Of a stretch of 41,568 nt of DNA, positions 16,086 through 24,328 are shown piece by piece (position 1 is the first letter of the stretch; each line of letters starts with the position of its first letter). The translations under genes were made by a program, and so were the position numbers. The stretch is taken from NCBI GenBank assembly GCA_903845155.1, contig CAIMWN010000258.1:1-41568 (forward strand). Direction: 5' to 3'. The stretch comes from Oligoflexia bacterium. GTDB lineage: Bacteria; Bdellovibrionota; UBA1018; CAIMNF01. Below the pieces are notes generated by a model. It searched no databases. It worked only from the letters and a program-made list of their open reading frames with translations, and had not been told where the DNA came from.

Positions 16086-17199
16086 ATGCTGCGCCTTTAC
16101 CAGGTTGACTTTCTACACGAATAAAACCATGGTGGGCTTCAAGAATCTGCTTCACGATATAGAGCCCAAGCCCCAAGCCACTAATTTCTGCAACAGTAAC
16201 CGCTCTTTCAAATCTTTGAAAGATACGCTCCTGATCTGCAAATGCAATTCCGCGCCCCTGATCACGCACCACAATTCGAACCGCACCAGGTGAACGAGTC
16301 AGTTGCACTAAAATAGGCTTTCCTTCGCCGTAACGAATTGCATTGGTTAAAAGATTTACAATCACCTGTTCAATCCTAAAGCGATCCCAATTTCCTTTTG
16401 CTGATGGGCAAACATCAACTTTTACCTCGCATTCGGCTGCAACAAACTGTTCCGACATCCTCTCGAGTAAATCTAAAATGAGCTCGCTTAAATCAAACTC
16501 CTCTAGCTTCATCGAGAGCTTTCCTGAACTAATCCGACTCACATCCAACATATCGTCGATCAAGCGATTAATCCGCTCGAGCTGCTTTTCATCGCCTTCG
16601 AACATTTTTGCAAGCTTCTCAATCGTAAATGCAGAGCTTTCTCCCTTATTAATCTTTCTCATCCGCATTTGTGAGTTCAACATTAATGAAGTGAGCGGAG
16701 TCTTCAGCTCGTGCGAAACGATCGACATGAACTCATCTCGAATCAAAACTGCCTGTTCCAGTTTTTGCTGGGTATTCTTGAGTTCCTTTTTCTGTTGATA
16801 AAGCTCAATGAAAATATTGACCTTACTTTTTACAACGTGGCTATCCAGTGGTTTAAACAGAAAATCTACGGCTCCACTCTCATACCCTTTAAATAAAAAA
16901 CCTTTGTCGGGGGCGGTTGCGGTCACAAATATAATTGGGATATTTTTAGTTCTATTGGCTCCACGCATCAGCTCAGCGAGCTCAAAACCACTGATTCCGG
17001 GCATTCTTACGTCAATGAGAGCTAAAGCAAACTCATGAATAATCATCAATTCCAGAGCTTCTGCACCCGACTTAGCCTTGAAAGTGATGACGTCATCACA
17101 CTTCAATAAACCGTCCAAAGCAAGTAGATTGCCATCCAGGTCATCCACGAGGAGAATTTTGGTCTTAGTTTCCGTATCCTGATCAATGTTTCGGGTCAT
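16042..17199 (-). CDS. REC-HisKA-HATPase hybrid kinase (cytosolic)
   Basis: 385 residues without membrane helices. The N-terminal receiver domain has Asp63 (LIDVRMPG) and Lys in FKPLD. A coiled coil (about 128-150), HisKA with His163 (SHELKTPLTS) and a full ATPase domain (NLLTNAIRYG, DQGRGI, GLGLGLYIV) follow. A receiver placed before the kinase suggests that it is controlled by phosphorylation from another kinase, such as the hybrid kinase of the same operon. It is last in the operon hybrid-cheR-cheB-this gene, starting inside the cheB stop (ATGA). Confidence 0.94.
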   Translation of the reverse strand: MTRNIDQDTETKTKILLVDDLDGNLLALDGLLKCDDVITFKAKSGAEALELMIIHEFALALIDVRMPGISGFELAELMRGANRTKNIPIIFVTATAPDKGFLFKGYESGAVDFLFKPLDSHVVKSKVNIFIELYQQKKELKNTQQKLEQAVLIRDEFMSIVSHELKTPLTSLMLNSQMRMRKINKGESSAFTIEKLAKMFEGDEKQLERINRLIDDMLDVSRISSGKLSMKLEEFDLSELILDLLERMSEQFVAAECEVKVDVCPSAKGNWDRFRIEQVIVNLLTNAIRYGEGKPILVQLTRSPGAVRIVVRDQGRGIAFADQERIFQRFERAVTVAEISGLGLGLYIVKQILEAHHGFIRVESQPGKGAAFIVDLPLIPLQLNS

Positions 17200-17774
17200 C
17201 TTTTAAGCCTCAAAAGTAATAATACAATTTCTTCTAATGATAGAACTTGTTCCGATAATGGTAAGAGCAAGCTTCGTGCCGCTTCTGGCATTACCCTAGC
17301 CAACGCAGTATCCGGATTTTGAATCAACGCCACACCGCCCCGATCTTGTATCCGCTTTAATCCCGCTGCTCCGTCTGGACTGGCGCCGGTAAGAAGGATT
17401 CCAAGCAAATGTGTACCAAATGCCTCAGCGGCTGATTCAAACAGTACATCGATCGAGGGTCTAGAATAGTGAACCGACTCTTCTGTCGAAAGCGAAAATG
17501 TGAAATCTCGCTCGATCAAAAGATGGTATCCCGGAGGTGCAAAGTAAATAGTTCCACTCTTGATGACTTCTTTCTCATCCGCTTCCTTGACTAACATATC
17601 AGTCTTCGTCAGAAAAAGCTCAGAGAGGTAACTTCGCTGGCCGCTGGGAATATGAAGCACGATTACTATCGGTAAGTGATACCCCTTGGGTAAACGAGGG
17701 AGGATCTGTTGAAGGGCCTCAATTCCGCCAGCTGAAGCTCCGATCACTACAGCATTAATTTGATCAGTCTTCAC
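17196..17774 (-). CDS. cheB: CheB-type protein-glutamate methylesterase, catalytic domain only
   Basis: 192 residues, GTG start with GAGGAGG 8 nt upstream. It comprises only the CheB catalytic domain, without the usual N-terminal receiver. The catalytic triad is visible: Ser14 (GASAGG), His41 (LHIPSG) and Asp134 (ASPDGAAG). In chemotaxis CheB removes methyl groups from receptor glutamates. Here no chemoreceptor, CheA or CheW is present, so it probably pairs with the adjacent CheR to modify the hybrid kinase or another sensor, as in CheB/CheR-PAS stress-signalling modules. It overlaps cheR by 11 nt. Confidence 0.92.
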   Translation of the reverse strand: MKTDQINAVVIGASAGGIEALQQILPRLPKGYHLPIVIVLHIPSGQRSYLSELFLTKTDMLVKEADEKEVIKSGTIYFAPPGYHLLIERDFTFSLSTEESVHYSRPSIDVLFESAAEAFGTHLLGILLTGASPDGAAGLKRIQDRGGVALIQNPDTALARVMPEAARSLLLPLSEQVLSLEEIVLLLLRLKR

Positions 17775-18591
17775 GTTTTACGCCTCCTCGTTTTTCAATC
17801 TTTTGAAAAATATGTTCCTCAGGTAAGAAAACATTAAAATCGTTTGCATACTTGGAAAACTCAACCGTTTCCTTGGTTCCCAAGCCTAAAAACCCTTTGC
17901 GGCAGAGCGACTCGTGAAATAATCCGAACACCCGATTTTGGAGATCACGGTCGAAATAGATCAGGACATTTCTGCACGAAACAAACTGCGTTTCTGAAAA
18001 TACCGAATCGGTCGCCAAGCTATGGTCTGAAAATGTAATATTCTTTACCAAGGAACGATCAAATTTTACAGAGTCAATGGAGGCAATGTAATAATCGGAC
18101 AACGAGTGTTTACCGCCCGACTTCTGGTAATTCTGGGTAAACTTTTGAACATCACCTAATGCAAACACACCGCGTTCGGCCTCAGCCAAACTTCTTGGGT
18201 TAATATCGGTTGCGTAAAGGATAGTGCGATCAAGCAGCCCTTCCTCTTGGAGGAGTATGGCCAGTGAATAAACCTCTTCACCGGTGCTACACCCTGCAAC
18301 CCATATCTTCAGCGATGGATAAGTCTTCAGTATCGGAAACATTTTCTCTCGTAGGGCGAGATAATAGGAGGGGTCGCGAAACATTTCACTGACAGATACA
18401 GTAAAAAACTGGAGTAAATCGAAAAATGCCTCGGCGTTTAAAAGCACTTTCTCCTGCAACTCAATCAGCGATTTACAGTTCATCCGAAACATGGCTTGAG
18501 CGGCCCTTCGTTCCATTGAAGCCTTTGAATAATGTCTGAAATCATAGTGGTACTGAAGGTAAATAGATTCCAGTAAGGGCCCTAGCTCCAT
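17764..18591 (-). CDS. cheR: CheR-type SAM-dependent protein-glutamate methyltransferase
   Basis: 275 residues from the ATG at 18589-18591, chosen because TAGGA lies directly upstream and because it starts 5 nt after the preceding stop; a longer form starting at 18624 would overlap the kinase gene. The N-terminal helical CheR domain (YDFRHYSKASMERR) and the SAM-binding motif IWVAGCSTGEEVYS are clear, followed by VSCRNVLIYFD. It would methylate glutamates of a sensor protein. The pairing with a receiver-less CheB and a CHASE3 hybrid kinase, and no chemotaxis genes, argues for a non-chemotactic adaptation role. Confidence 0.94.
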   Translation of the reverse strand: MELGPLLESIYLQYHYDFRHYSKASMERRAAQAMFRMNCKSLIELQEKVLLNAEAFFDLLQFFTVSVSEMFRDPSYYLALREKMFPILKTYPSLKIWVAGCSTGEEVYSLAILLQEEGLLDRTILYATDINPRSLAEAERGVFALGDVQKFTQNYQKSGGKHSLSDYYIASIDSVKFDRSLVKNITFSDHSLATDSVFSETQFVSCRNVLIYFDRDLQNRVFGLFHESLCRKGFLGLGTKETVEFSKYANDFNVFLPEEHIFQKIEKRGGVKRED

Positions 18592-18596
18592 ATTTC

Positions 18597-21500
18597 CTAA
18601 TCCCTCCCTAACTTTGGCATCCAAACCCGAATCAAAGAAAAGAGCTGATGAAGGTCAATCGGTTTTGCAAGATAATCATTCGCACCTGCCTCGAGGCAAA
18701 GGACTTGATCATTTTTAGTAGCTTTTGCTGTCACAGCAATCACAGGCAGTTTCAGAAACCGTTTTTGCTTTCTGATCTCACGAGTCGCTTGAAATCCATC
18801 CATCTCTGGCATCATGATGTCCATGAGCACTAAATCCATGCGTGGATTATCCTCAAGTCTTGCCAGTGCTTCTTTACCATTTCTCGCAACCACAATGCTC
18901 GCGCCTTTTTCTTCGAGTGCTGCCGATAACGCAAAGATATTTCTGACATCATCATCTACCACCAAAATTTTTCTACCTTCAAAAACATCTTCACGATTAC
19001 GGACCGCATTGATCATCTTACGCTGATCAGGTGAAAGCTTGTTTTCGACTCGGTGAAGAAAAAGACTGACTTCATCGAGGAGTCGTTCCGGCGATTTTGC
19101 TCCTTTGATAATAATAGAGCGTGAATATTTTCTGAGATGATCTTCTTCATCGCGAGAAAGGGATCGCCCAGTATATACAATCACAGGAGGGAAAGAGGCG
19201 AGCTCTTCTTGTTCCGTCATTTTCTGAAGCAATTGCTCGCCAGTCATGTCCGGGAGTTTCAAATCAATCACGATGCAGTCATAAACCATTTTTTTAAGTG
19301 CATCGAGTGCCTCACTGCCCAAGGCCACAGAGGTAATTTCTACATCTGGATCAGCGATGAGCTTCACAATACTTTCTCGTTGAAGTTTGTCATCTTCAAC
19401 AATCAAAATACGTTTTAATTTTTGGGAAAGTTTGGCTTCAATTTTTGCGAACGCAGCCTTGAGTTCATCCCGTTTAGCAGGTTTCAACACGTAACCAATC
19501 GCGCCCATTTCAAGCGCCTGCTCCATATAATTATGCGAAGATGCAATATGAACAGGAATGTGCCGTGTCGCCGGATCCTCTTTTAATTGATCCAGCACCA
19601 TTAAGCCTGAATGATCGGGAAGCTTAATATCGAGCAAGATTGCGTCTGGAATAAGACTAAGGGCGAGCGATAGTCCCTCTTCTGCGTCCTGTGCTACCAC
19701 GCATTTATAATGATGCTCATGCGCCAAATCAAAAAGGATTTGTGCAAAAATTGGATCGTCTTCAATGACCAGTACTGTATGCCCCGTAGTCGAAAGCGAA
19801 CCACGATCATCTGCAAAGGACAACGCCTTCGTTCTTTCTGGACGAGGCTTAGGAGGCGTCATTGATGCAGACGCTTGCCCCTGGGCATTTCCGTTCGCAG
19901 TAGAATAAACTTTCGGCGCAGAAGCCTCAATTCGTGACTCGTCATAAGTCTCAGGCAAAACAAGTGTAAAACGGCTCCCTTCACCGGGCACACTTTCCAC
20001 CTCTACGCTTCCACCCAGTAGACGCGCTAAATCGCGAGAAATGGAGAGCCCGAGTCCTGTGCCGCCATATTTACGATTAGTGGTCCCATCTGCTTGACGA
20101 AAGGCTTCAAAAATCACTTCTTGCTGGGCCTTTTGCACCCCGATACCCGTATCAATGACCGACAGGGAAAGCTTACCGTCAGACCGTTTAGAAACATGAA
20201 TAGAGATCTGTCCTCGCTCCGTGAATTTAAATGCATTCGAAAGCAAGTTTTTTAAAATTTGCTCGAGACGCTGCCGATCCGTAAATATAGTTTCAGGAAC
20301 GCTTGGATCAATTTTAATCTTGAAATCGAGTTTCTTTTCCTTAGCTAAAGGATCAAATGTTTTATCTAGGGTCCTCAGCACCTTAGGCAAGAAAACACTC
20401 TCAAGTCTAATCTCCAGTTTTCCGGCTTCTACTTTAGATAAATCAAGAATGTCGTTAATCAGATTGAGGAGATCATTCCCCGCAGAGTTAATAGACAGTG
20501 CATACTGAACTTGCTCTTGATTCAAATTTCCACCCACATTGTCCGCAAGAAGCTTCGATAGAATAAGTGAACTATTTAACGGAGTCCTCAGTTCGTGTGA
20601 CATATTTGCCAAGAATTCCGACTTGTATTGACTTGCTCTTTGAACTTCATCCGATCGCTCTTCCAAAAGTGTTTGGGCTTTGTGGAGAGCTTCATTTTTT
20701 TCATTCAAAATATCTCGCTGCTGTTTTAACGCCTGCGTTTGTTCTTCCAACTGAGTGTTGGTCTTTTCGAGCTCAGACTGTTGACTTTTCAATTTCGTTT
20801 GCGACGACTGAAGCGCCCGTGATTGCTCTTCCAACTCTTCATTGGCGGTTTTCAGTTCTTCTTGTTGAGACTGAAGTTTCTCTGTCAGTACTTGGGACCC
20901 TTCCAGAATTTCTGCCTGCTCTTTGCGCCTAATGGAAGTATTAATAGCAATGCCGATATTTTCTGATACATGTTCCAAGAATGCCTTTTGATGCTCGGAA
21001 AATGGAGTAAATGAAGCAAGCTCAATAACGCCATTCACTTCTCCCTCATAAAAAACAGGCGCTAAAATAAGTGAGGTCGGAGATGCACCTCCCAAATCAG
21101 AACTGATTTTCCCAAAGTAACCTGAAGGAAGGTGATCAAGAAGAATCGGACGCCTCTCTAGTGCCGCTTGCCCGACCAAACCTTCGCCGAGAGCAATGGT
21201 CTTCTCATTGTTTTCAAGTTTGGTAAAAGCATAGCCACTCACCCGCTTCAGAGTTTTTTCTTCATTTACATAATAGAATGCGCCCATTTGCGCATTCAAA
21301 AAGGGCGCGAGATGACTCAGTACACTTTGGCCCAAACCCGATACGTCTTGTTCTCCACGCATTTTATCAGACAATGTGATTTGACCTTCACGAAGAAACT
21401 CAAGCTCGCGCGCCTTCTCACGTAGATCCGCTTCTGCATGCTTTCGTTCGGTAATATCTCGCTCAGTAGTCGCAATCCCGGTTAATTTTCCTTTGTCGTC

Positions 21501-22832
21501 GGTGAGTTTGGTGTTAATCAGCCAAACATCGATGATGCGGCCATCTTTATGCTTACGCTTGGTTTCGAGATTCGGAACGAGTTCGCCCCGCTTCAGCGAT
21601 GCGAGAAAACCAAGCGCCTCTTCTTGATAATCGGCGGGCACGGTGTCGACAATATTTTTGGTAAGGGCTTCGGCTTCTGAGTAGCCGTACATAATTTCCG
21701 CGCCGCGATTCCATGCTAAAATATTACCTTCCAGGTCTTGAAAGGTAATGGCATCATTGGAATCCCTAATTACGGTCGCCATTCGACGGAACTTTTCTAA
21801 TGTTCTTGTCTGCTCGGTGATGTCGCGCTCAGTGGTAGCAATACCACTTAAGATACCTTTATCATCAGTGAGTTTAGTATTCGTAAGCCAGACGTCAATA
21901 ATTCTGCCATCTTTATGTTTTCGTTTTGTCTCTAAGTTGGGTAATAATTCTCCTCGTTTTAAGGATGCTAAAAAACCACGGGCTTCTTCCTGATAAGCAA
22001 TTGGAACTGTATCTACGATATTCATTCGCAATGCTTCTGATTCAGAATACCCATACATGATCTCAGCGCCCCGATTCCATGCTAAAATATTCCCTTCTAA
22101 ATCTTGAAAGGTAATTGCATCGTTGGAATCTTGAATCACCGTCGCCATTCGGCGAAACTTCTCTAGCGACCCAATTTGTTCAGTACCCACTTGGGAACGG
22201 ACCTTTAAGTTTCGAAAAAGTTCAAACGCAAGGAGAATAAAAGAACCGAATAAGATCCAGAAAACAGTTCTCGTTCCCCCCTGCGCATCAGAAACTCGCT
22301 GATCTTTTAACTGCTCTTCCGATGTGAGAATTTGGCTTGCAATTTCTCTAATTGCATCGATCAAAGATTTTCCACGTCGACTCTTAATCAGAGTAGTCGG
22401 ATCGCCATGAGATTTTTTAATACTGATGACGTGATCCGCAACCGTTTCCCACTCTGCCAGGAGTACGGTGATGCGATCTATTCGATCGGTTTGTTTTGGA
22501 TTATCTAAAACCAAATCTCGAAATTTACCAATCGCAATGGGCAATTCGGTTAAAGCATTCTTGTATGTGTCCAGAAATGCCGGGTCACCGGTAATCACAA
22601 AACCCCTACTACCCGATTCAAGTTCCGCCACCTGCCGCTCAATAAAGTTAATCTTTGAAATCACTTGATCTGTGTGATCTACCCAACTCGTCAGACTCAC
22701 CAAGCGATGGACTTGCCAAAACAAAAGTGCCCCCACGCACGTGAGTAAAAAAATGGGAATGATGATGATCGGGCTACTTTTAGACGTCGTTGGTTTTTGA
22801 ATGATTGCTCTTTTCTTGTGGTAAGCCAGCAT
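18597..22832 (-). CDS. CHASE3-PAS-PAS-GAF hybrid histidine kinase with three receiver domains
   Basis: 1411 residues. Order: membrane helix (about 21-42), CHASE3 periplasmic domain (43-185), second helix (188-205), PAS (224-340), PAS (346-462), GAF (about 485-635), long Gln/Glu-rich coiled coil (640-735), HisKA with His746 (SHELRTPLNS), ATPase domain (DTGIGV, GGTGLGLSI), then receivers with Asp1068, Asp1190 and Asp1338. The two PAS units are about 91% identical in protein (11 differences in 117 residues). It lacks its own HPt domain, so the free HPt protein encoded at 13958-14335 is a likely partner. First gene of a four-gene minus-strand operon; its AT-rich 59-bp upstream region is shared with the divergent LysR gene, and no ribosome site is obvious. 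Confidence 0.95.
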   Translation of the reverse strand: MLAYHKKRAIIQKPTTSKSSPIIIIPIFLLTCVGALLFWQVHRLVSLTSWVDHTDQVISKINFIERQVAELESGSRGFVITGDPAFLDTYKNALTELPIAIGKFRDLVLDNPKQTDRIDRITVLLAEWETVADHVISIKKSHGDPTTLIKSRRGKSLIDAIREIASQILTSEEQLKDQRVSDAQGGTRTVFWILFGSFILLAFELFRNLKVRSQVGTEQIGSLEKFRRMATVIQDSNDAITFQDLEGNILAWNRGAEIMYGYSESEALRMNIVDTVPIAYQEEARGFLASLKRGELLPNLETKRKHKDGRIIDVWLTNTKLTDDKGILSGIATTERDITEQTRTLEKFRRMATVIRDSNDAITFQDLEGNILAWNRGAEIMYGYSEAEALTKNIVDTVPADYQEEALGFLASLKRGELVPNLETKRKHKDGRIIDVWLINTKLTDDKGKLTGIATTERDITERKHAEADLREKARELEFLREGQITLSDKMRGEQDVSGLGQSVLSHLAPFLNAQMGAFYYVNEEKTLKRVSGYAFTKLENNEKTIALGEGLVGQAALERRPILLDHLPSGYFGKISSDLGGASPTSLILAPVFYEGEVNGVIELASFTPFSEHQKAFLEHVSENIGIAINTSIRRKEQAEILEGSQVLTEKLQSQQEELKTANEELEEQSRALQSSQTKLKSQQSELEKTNTQLEEQTQALKQQRDILNEKNEALHKAQTLLEERSDEVQRASQYKSEFLANMSHELRTPLNSSLILSKLLADNVGGNLNQEQVQYALSINSAGNDLLNLINDILDLSKVEAGKLEIRLESVFLPKVLRTLDKTFDPLAKEKKLDFKIKIDPSVPETIFTDRQRLEQILKNLLSNAFKFTERGQISIHVSKRSDGKLSLSVIDTGIGVQKAQQEVIFEAFRQADGTTNRKYGGTGLGLSISRDLARLLGGSVEVESVPGEGSRFTLVLPETYDESRIEASAPKVYSTANGNAQGQASASMTPPKPRPERTKALSFADDRGSLSTTGHTVLVIEDDPIFAQILFDLAHEHHYKCVVAQDAEEGLSLALSLIPDAILLDIKLPDHSGLMVLDQLKEDPATRHIPVHIASSHNYMEQALEMGAIGYVLKPAKRDELKAAFAKIEAKLSQKLKRILIVEDDKLQRESIVKLIADPDVEITSVALGSEALDALKKMVYDCIVIDLKLPDMTGEQLLQKMTEQEELASFPPVIVYTGRSLSRDEEDHLRKYSRSIIIKGAKSPERLLDEVSLFLHRVENKLSPDQRKMINAVRNREDVFEGRKILVVDDDVRNIFALSAALEEKGASIVVARNGKEALARLEDNPRMDLVLMDIMMPEMDGFQATREIRKQKRFLKLPVIAVTAKATKNDQVLCLEAGANDYLAKPIDLHQLFSLIRVWMPKLGRD
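21447..21797 (-). repeat. Second PAS-coding unit of a tandem intragenic duplication
   Basis: Encodes residues 346-462 of the hybrid kinase. It aligns without gaps to the unit at 21813-22163, with 11 amino-acid differences in 117. The DNA differs at many third codon positions, so the copy is old. Confidence 0.85.
21813..22163 (-). repeat. First PAS-coding unit of a tandem intragenic duplication
   Basis: Encodes residues 224-340 of the hybrid kinase; partner of 21447-21797, from which it is separated by only five codons. Confidence 0.85.
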
Positions 22833-22891
22833 GGCAGCTTATGTTATATAAAAAAAGTATATAAATAATATGAAACTGTTAGCATAATGTT

Positions 22892-23824
22892 ATGTTTAAT
22901 TTTAACCATCTTTATTATTTTTACGTTACCGCAAAGTCGGGTGGAGTGAATGCTGCTGCAAAACACTTGCATATCAGTCAGCCCTCACTCAGCAGCCAAC
23001 TCAAAGTACTTGAGCGAACGCTGGACGTTAGACTCTTTCAAAAAGTCGGCAGAACGAACAAGCTCACTCCAGCAGGTTCGGTCATCTTCGGTTTTTGCAG
23101 GCAGATGTTTGAACTTTCTGAAGAAATGGGCGAGCTCATCTCCAAAAGAGTACCTTCTGCGTCACGGCGGATCCACATTGGGGTCTCCGATGAGGTAGAC
23201 CGTCCCTTCGTCATTGAAGTCGTCAGTCTTTTTCTGAACAAACACGGCCTTACCCAACGGCCAAAAGTAACGGTGGTATCAGGTACTCATGAACAACTGA
23301 CGGAAAGACTTCGTTTTAGGGAACTGGACGCTGTGGTCACCCAGCAAGCAATGATGGATCCTGATCTCGAGAATTTGGCCCGTGCAGAAGTGCCGGTCGC
23401 CCTCACCTGTTCCAGTAGTTGGACCATACGCTCCAATACCAAAAACTTAAAAGCCGCTGCCGCTGTCAAAGAAATCATTGGCGGAGAAGATGCTCAATGG
23501 CTAATGCCGGCATCCAGTTTTAAATTAAGAGCAGAGATTGACCAATTCTTTGAAGTGAATCAACTCAAGGGGCGTATTGTTTTCGAGAGTGATGTTATTG
23601 CATCGTTGGTTCGCTCAGTGGTCGATGGCATTGGTTTATCGTTTTTACCCTTACTTTACGTTGCAAGAGAGGTCCGAGAAAAATCGGTGCGGGTCATTGG
23701 CCCCAAAGAAGGATATTGGAAATACCGCGTGTGGCTGACCTGTCATGGACAAAATAAAGATGACGAACTCATCAAGGCTCTCGCCGTTTCATTTAATAAG
23801 ATTTGCAAACAAGCATTAGGATAA
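22892..23824 (+). CDS. LysR-family transcriptional regulator (NhaR-like)
   Basis: 310 residues. The N-terminal winged helix-turn-helix starts FNHLYYFYVTAKSGGVNAAAKHLHISQPSLSSQLKVLE, the layout of NhaR-type LysR proteins (FNHLYYFW...GSVxxAA). A two-lobed effector-binding domain (about 90-305) follows. NhaR homologues respond to sodium or pH, but the ligand here is unknown. It is transcribed divergently from the hybrid kinase operon across a 59-bp AT-rich gap, the classic position for a LysR regulator controlling its neighbour. It may therefore regulate the kinase operon (inference). The 3' end is 33 bp from the next gene. Confidence 0.9.
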   Translation: MFNFNHLYYFYVTAKSGGVNAAAKHLHISQPSLSSQLKVLERTLDVRLFQKVGRTNKLTPAGSVIFGFCRQMFELSEEMGELISKRVPSASRRIHIGVSDEVDRPFVIEVVSLFLNKHGLTQRPKVTVVSGTHEQLTERLRFRELDAVVTQQAMMDPDLENLARAEVPVALTCSSSWTIRSNTKNLKAAAAVKEIIGGEDAQWLMPASSFKLRAEIDQFFEVNQLKGRIVFESDVIASLVRSVVDGIGLSFLPLLYVAREVREKSVRVIGPKEGYWKYRVWLTCHGQNKDDELIKALAVSFNKICKQALG

Positions 23825-23829
23825 ATATA

Positions 23830-23846
23830 ACGGCACTCATTTTGCA
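23830..23846 (+). promoter_or_regulatory. Sigma-54-like promoter of the small Lys-rich exported protein gene
   Basis: ACGGCACTCATTTTGCA: GGCAC plus TTTGCA with 10-nt GG-GC spacing; 10 of 14 positions match. The predicted start near 23857 falls on the annotated ATG, implying a leaderless transcript if correct. Confidence 0.55.
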
Positions 23847-23857
23847 TATAGCCTCAT

Positions 23858-24154
23858 ATGAAAACTAAAAATGACCGTCGTTACCATACTCTCATCACCA
23901 TGGTGCTCGCTATCGCTACAGCCATCACCACTACCCCCATCATTACTCATGCAGAAGATGCCGAAACTTCCATCAAAAATACCGCCATCGATGCAAAAAC
24001 AAACACGAAAAAAGAATTTCGAAAAGTGAAACGCACCGTTCGAAAAGCAGTGGGGAATGATACCGCGGGTAAAGACATCAAAGACAAAGCAAATGACATT
24101 GGAGATGACCTTAAGGGCGCCAAACAAAAGGCGAAAAACAAAGTCAACGAATAG
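23858..24154 (+). CDS. Small exported Lys-rich protein of unknown function
   Basis: 98 residues: a basic n-region and hydrophobic stretch (about 10-28) with likely cleavage after THA, then a 65-residue hydrophilic, very basic and acidic mature part (KKEFRKVKRTVRKAVGNDTAGKDIKDKANDIGDDLKGAKQKAKNK). This is predicted to be helical and resembles LEA/CsbD-like low-complexity stress proteins in composition only. No named family was recognised. There is no ribosome site before the ATG, and a sigma-54-like promoter puts the transcript start at the ATG. The alternative Met15 start would remove the charged n-region. Confidence 0.65.
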   Translation: MKTKNDRRYHTLITMVLAIATAITTTPIITHAEDAETSIKNTAIDAKTNTKKEFRKVKRTVRKAVGNDTAGKDIKDKANDIGDDLKGAKQKAKNKVNE

Positions 24155-24185
24155 AACAGCAGAAGTCTCGAAGAAAAACACTAAT

Positions 24186-24201
24186 TGTCCCAATGATGGG
24201 A
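24186..24201. promoter_or_regulatory. TGTCCCA-ATGA-TGGGA palindrome, candidate enhancer
   Basis: TCCCA and TGGGA are inverted around a 4-nt spacer, 52 bp upstream of the best sigma-54 promoter in the window (24253-24269). The TGTCCCA core is the recurrent intergenic heptamer. It could alternatively be a weak hairpin after the previous gene, but no T-run follows. Confidence 0.45.
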
Positions 24202-24252
24202 TTACCCCCCGGTACCCTTACACAAACTCCTGTTGTTGCTTGCATTTAAAGT

Positions 24253-24269
24253 TTGGCTCGGCTTTTGCT
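24253..24269 (+). promoter_or_regulatory. Sigma-54 promoter of the OmpA-lipoprotein operon
   Basis: TTGGCTCGGCTTTTGCT matches 13 of 14 informative positions (only A6 differs), with 10-nt GG-GC spacing. The predicted start is near 24280, 49 nt before the ATG. Confidence 0.88.
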
Positions 24270-24328
24270 TAATCAACTGAGTAACAATATTTAAAAACCA
24301 ATAACCCATTTTCAACCAGGAGCATCCC

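Noticed and set aside
16343-16798. 151-codon plus-strand ORF
   Set aside because: It is antisense to the REC-HisKA kinase, a Ser-rich shadow.
17196-18591. CheB and CheR taken as evidence for a chemotaxis operon
   Set aside because: No chemoreceptor, CheA, CheW or flagellar gene is present, and CheB lacks its receiver.
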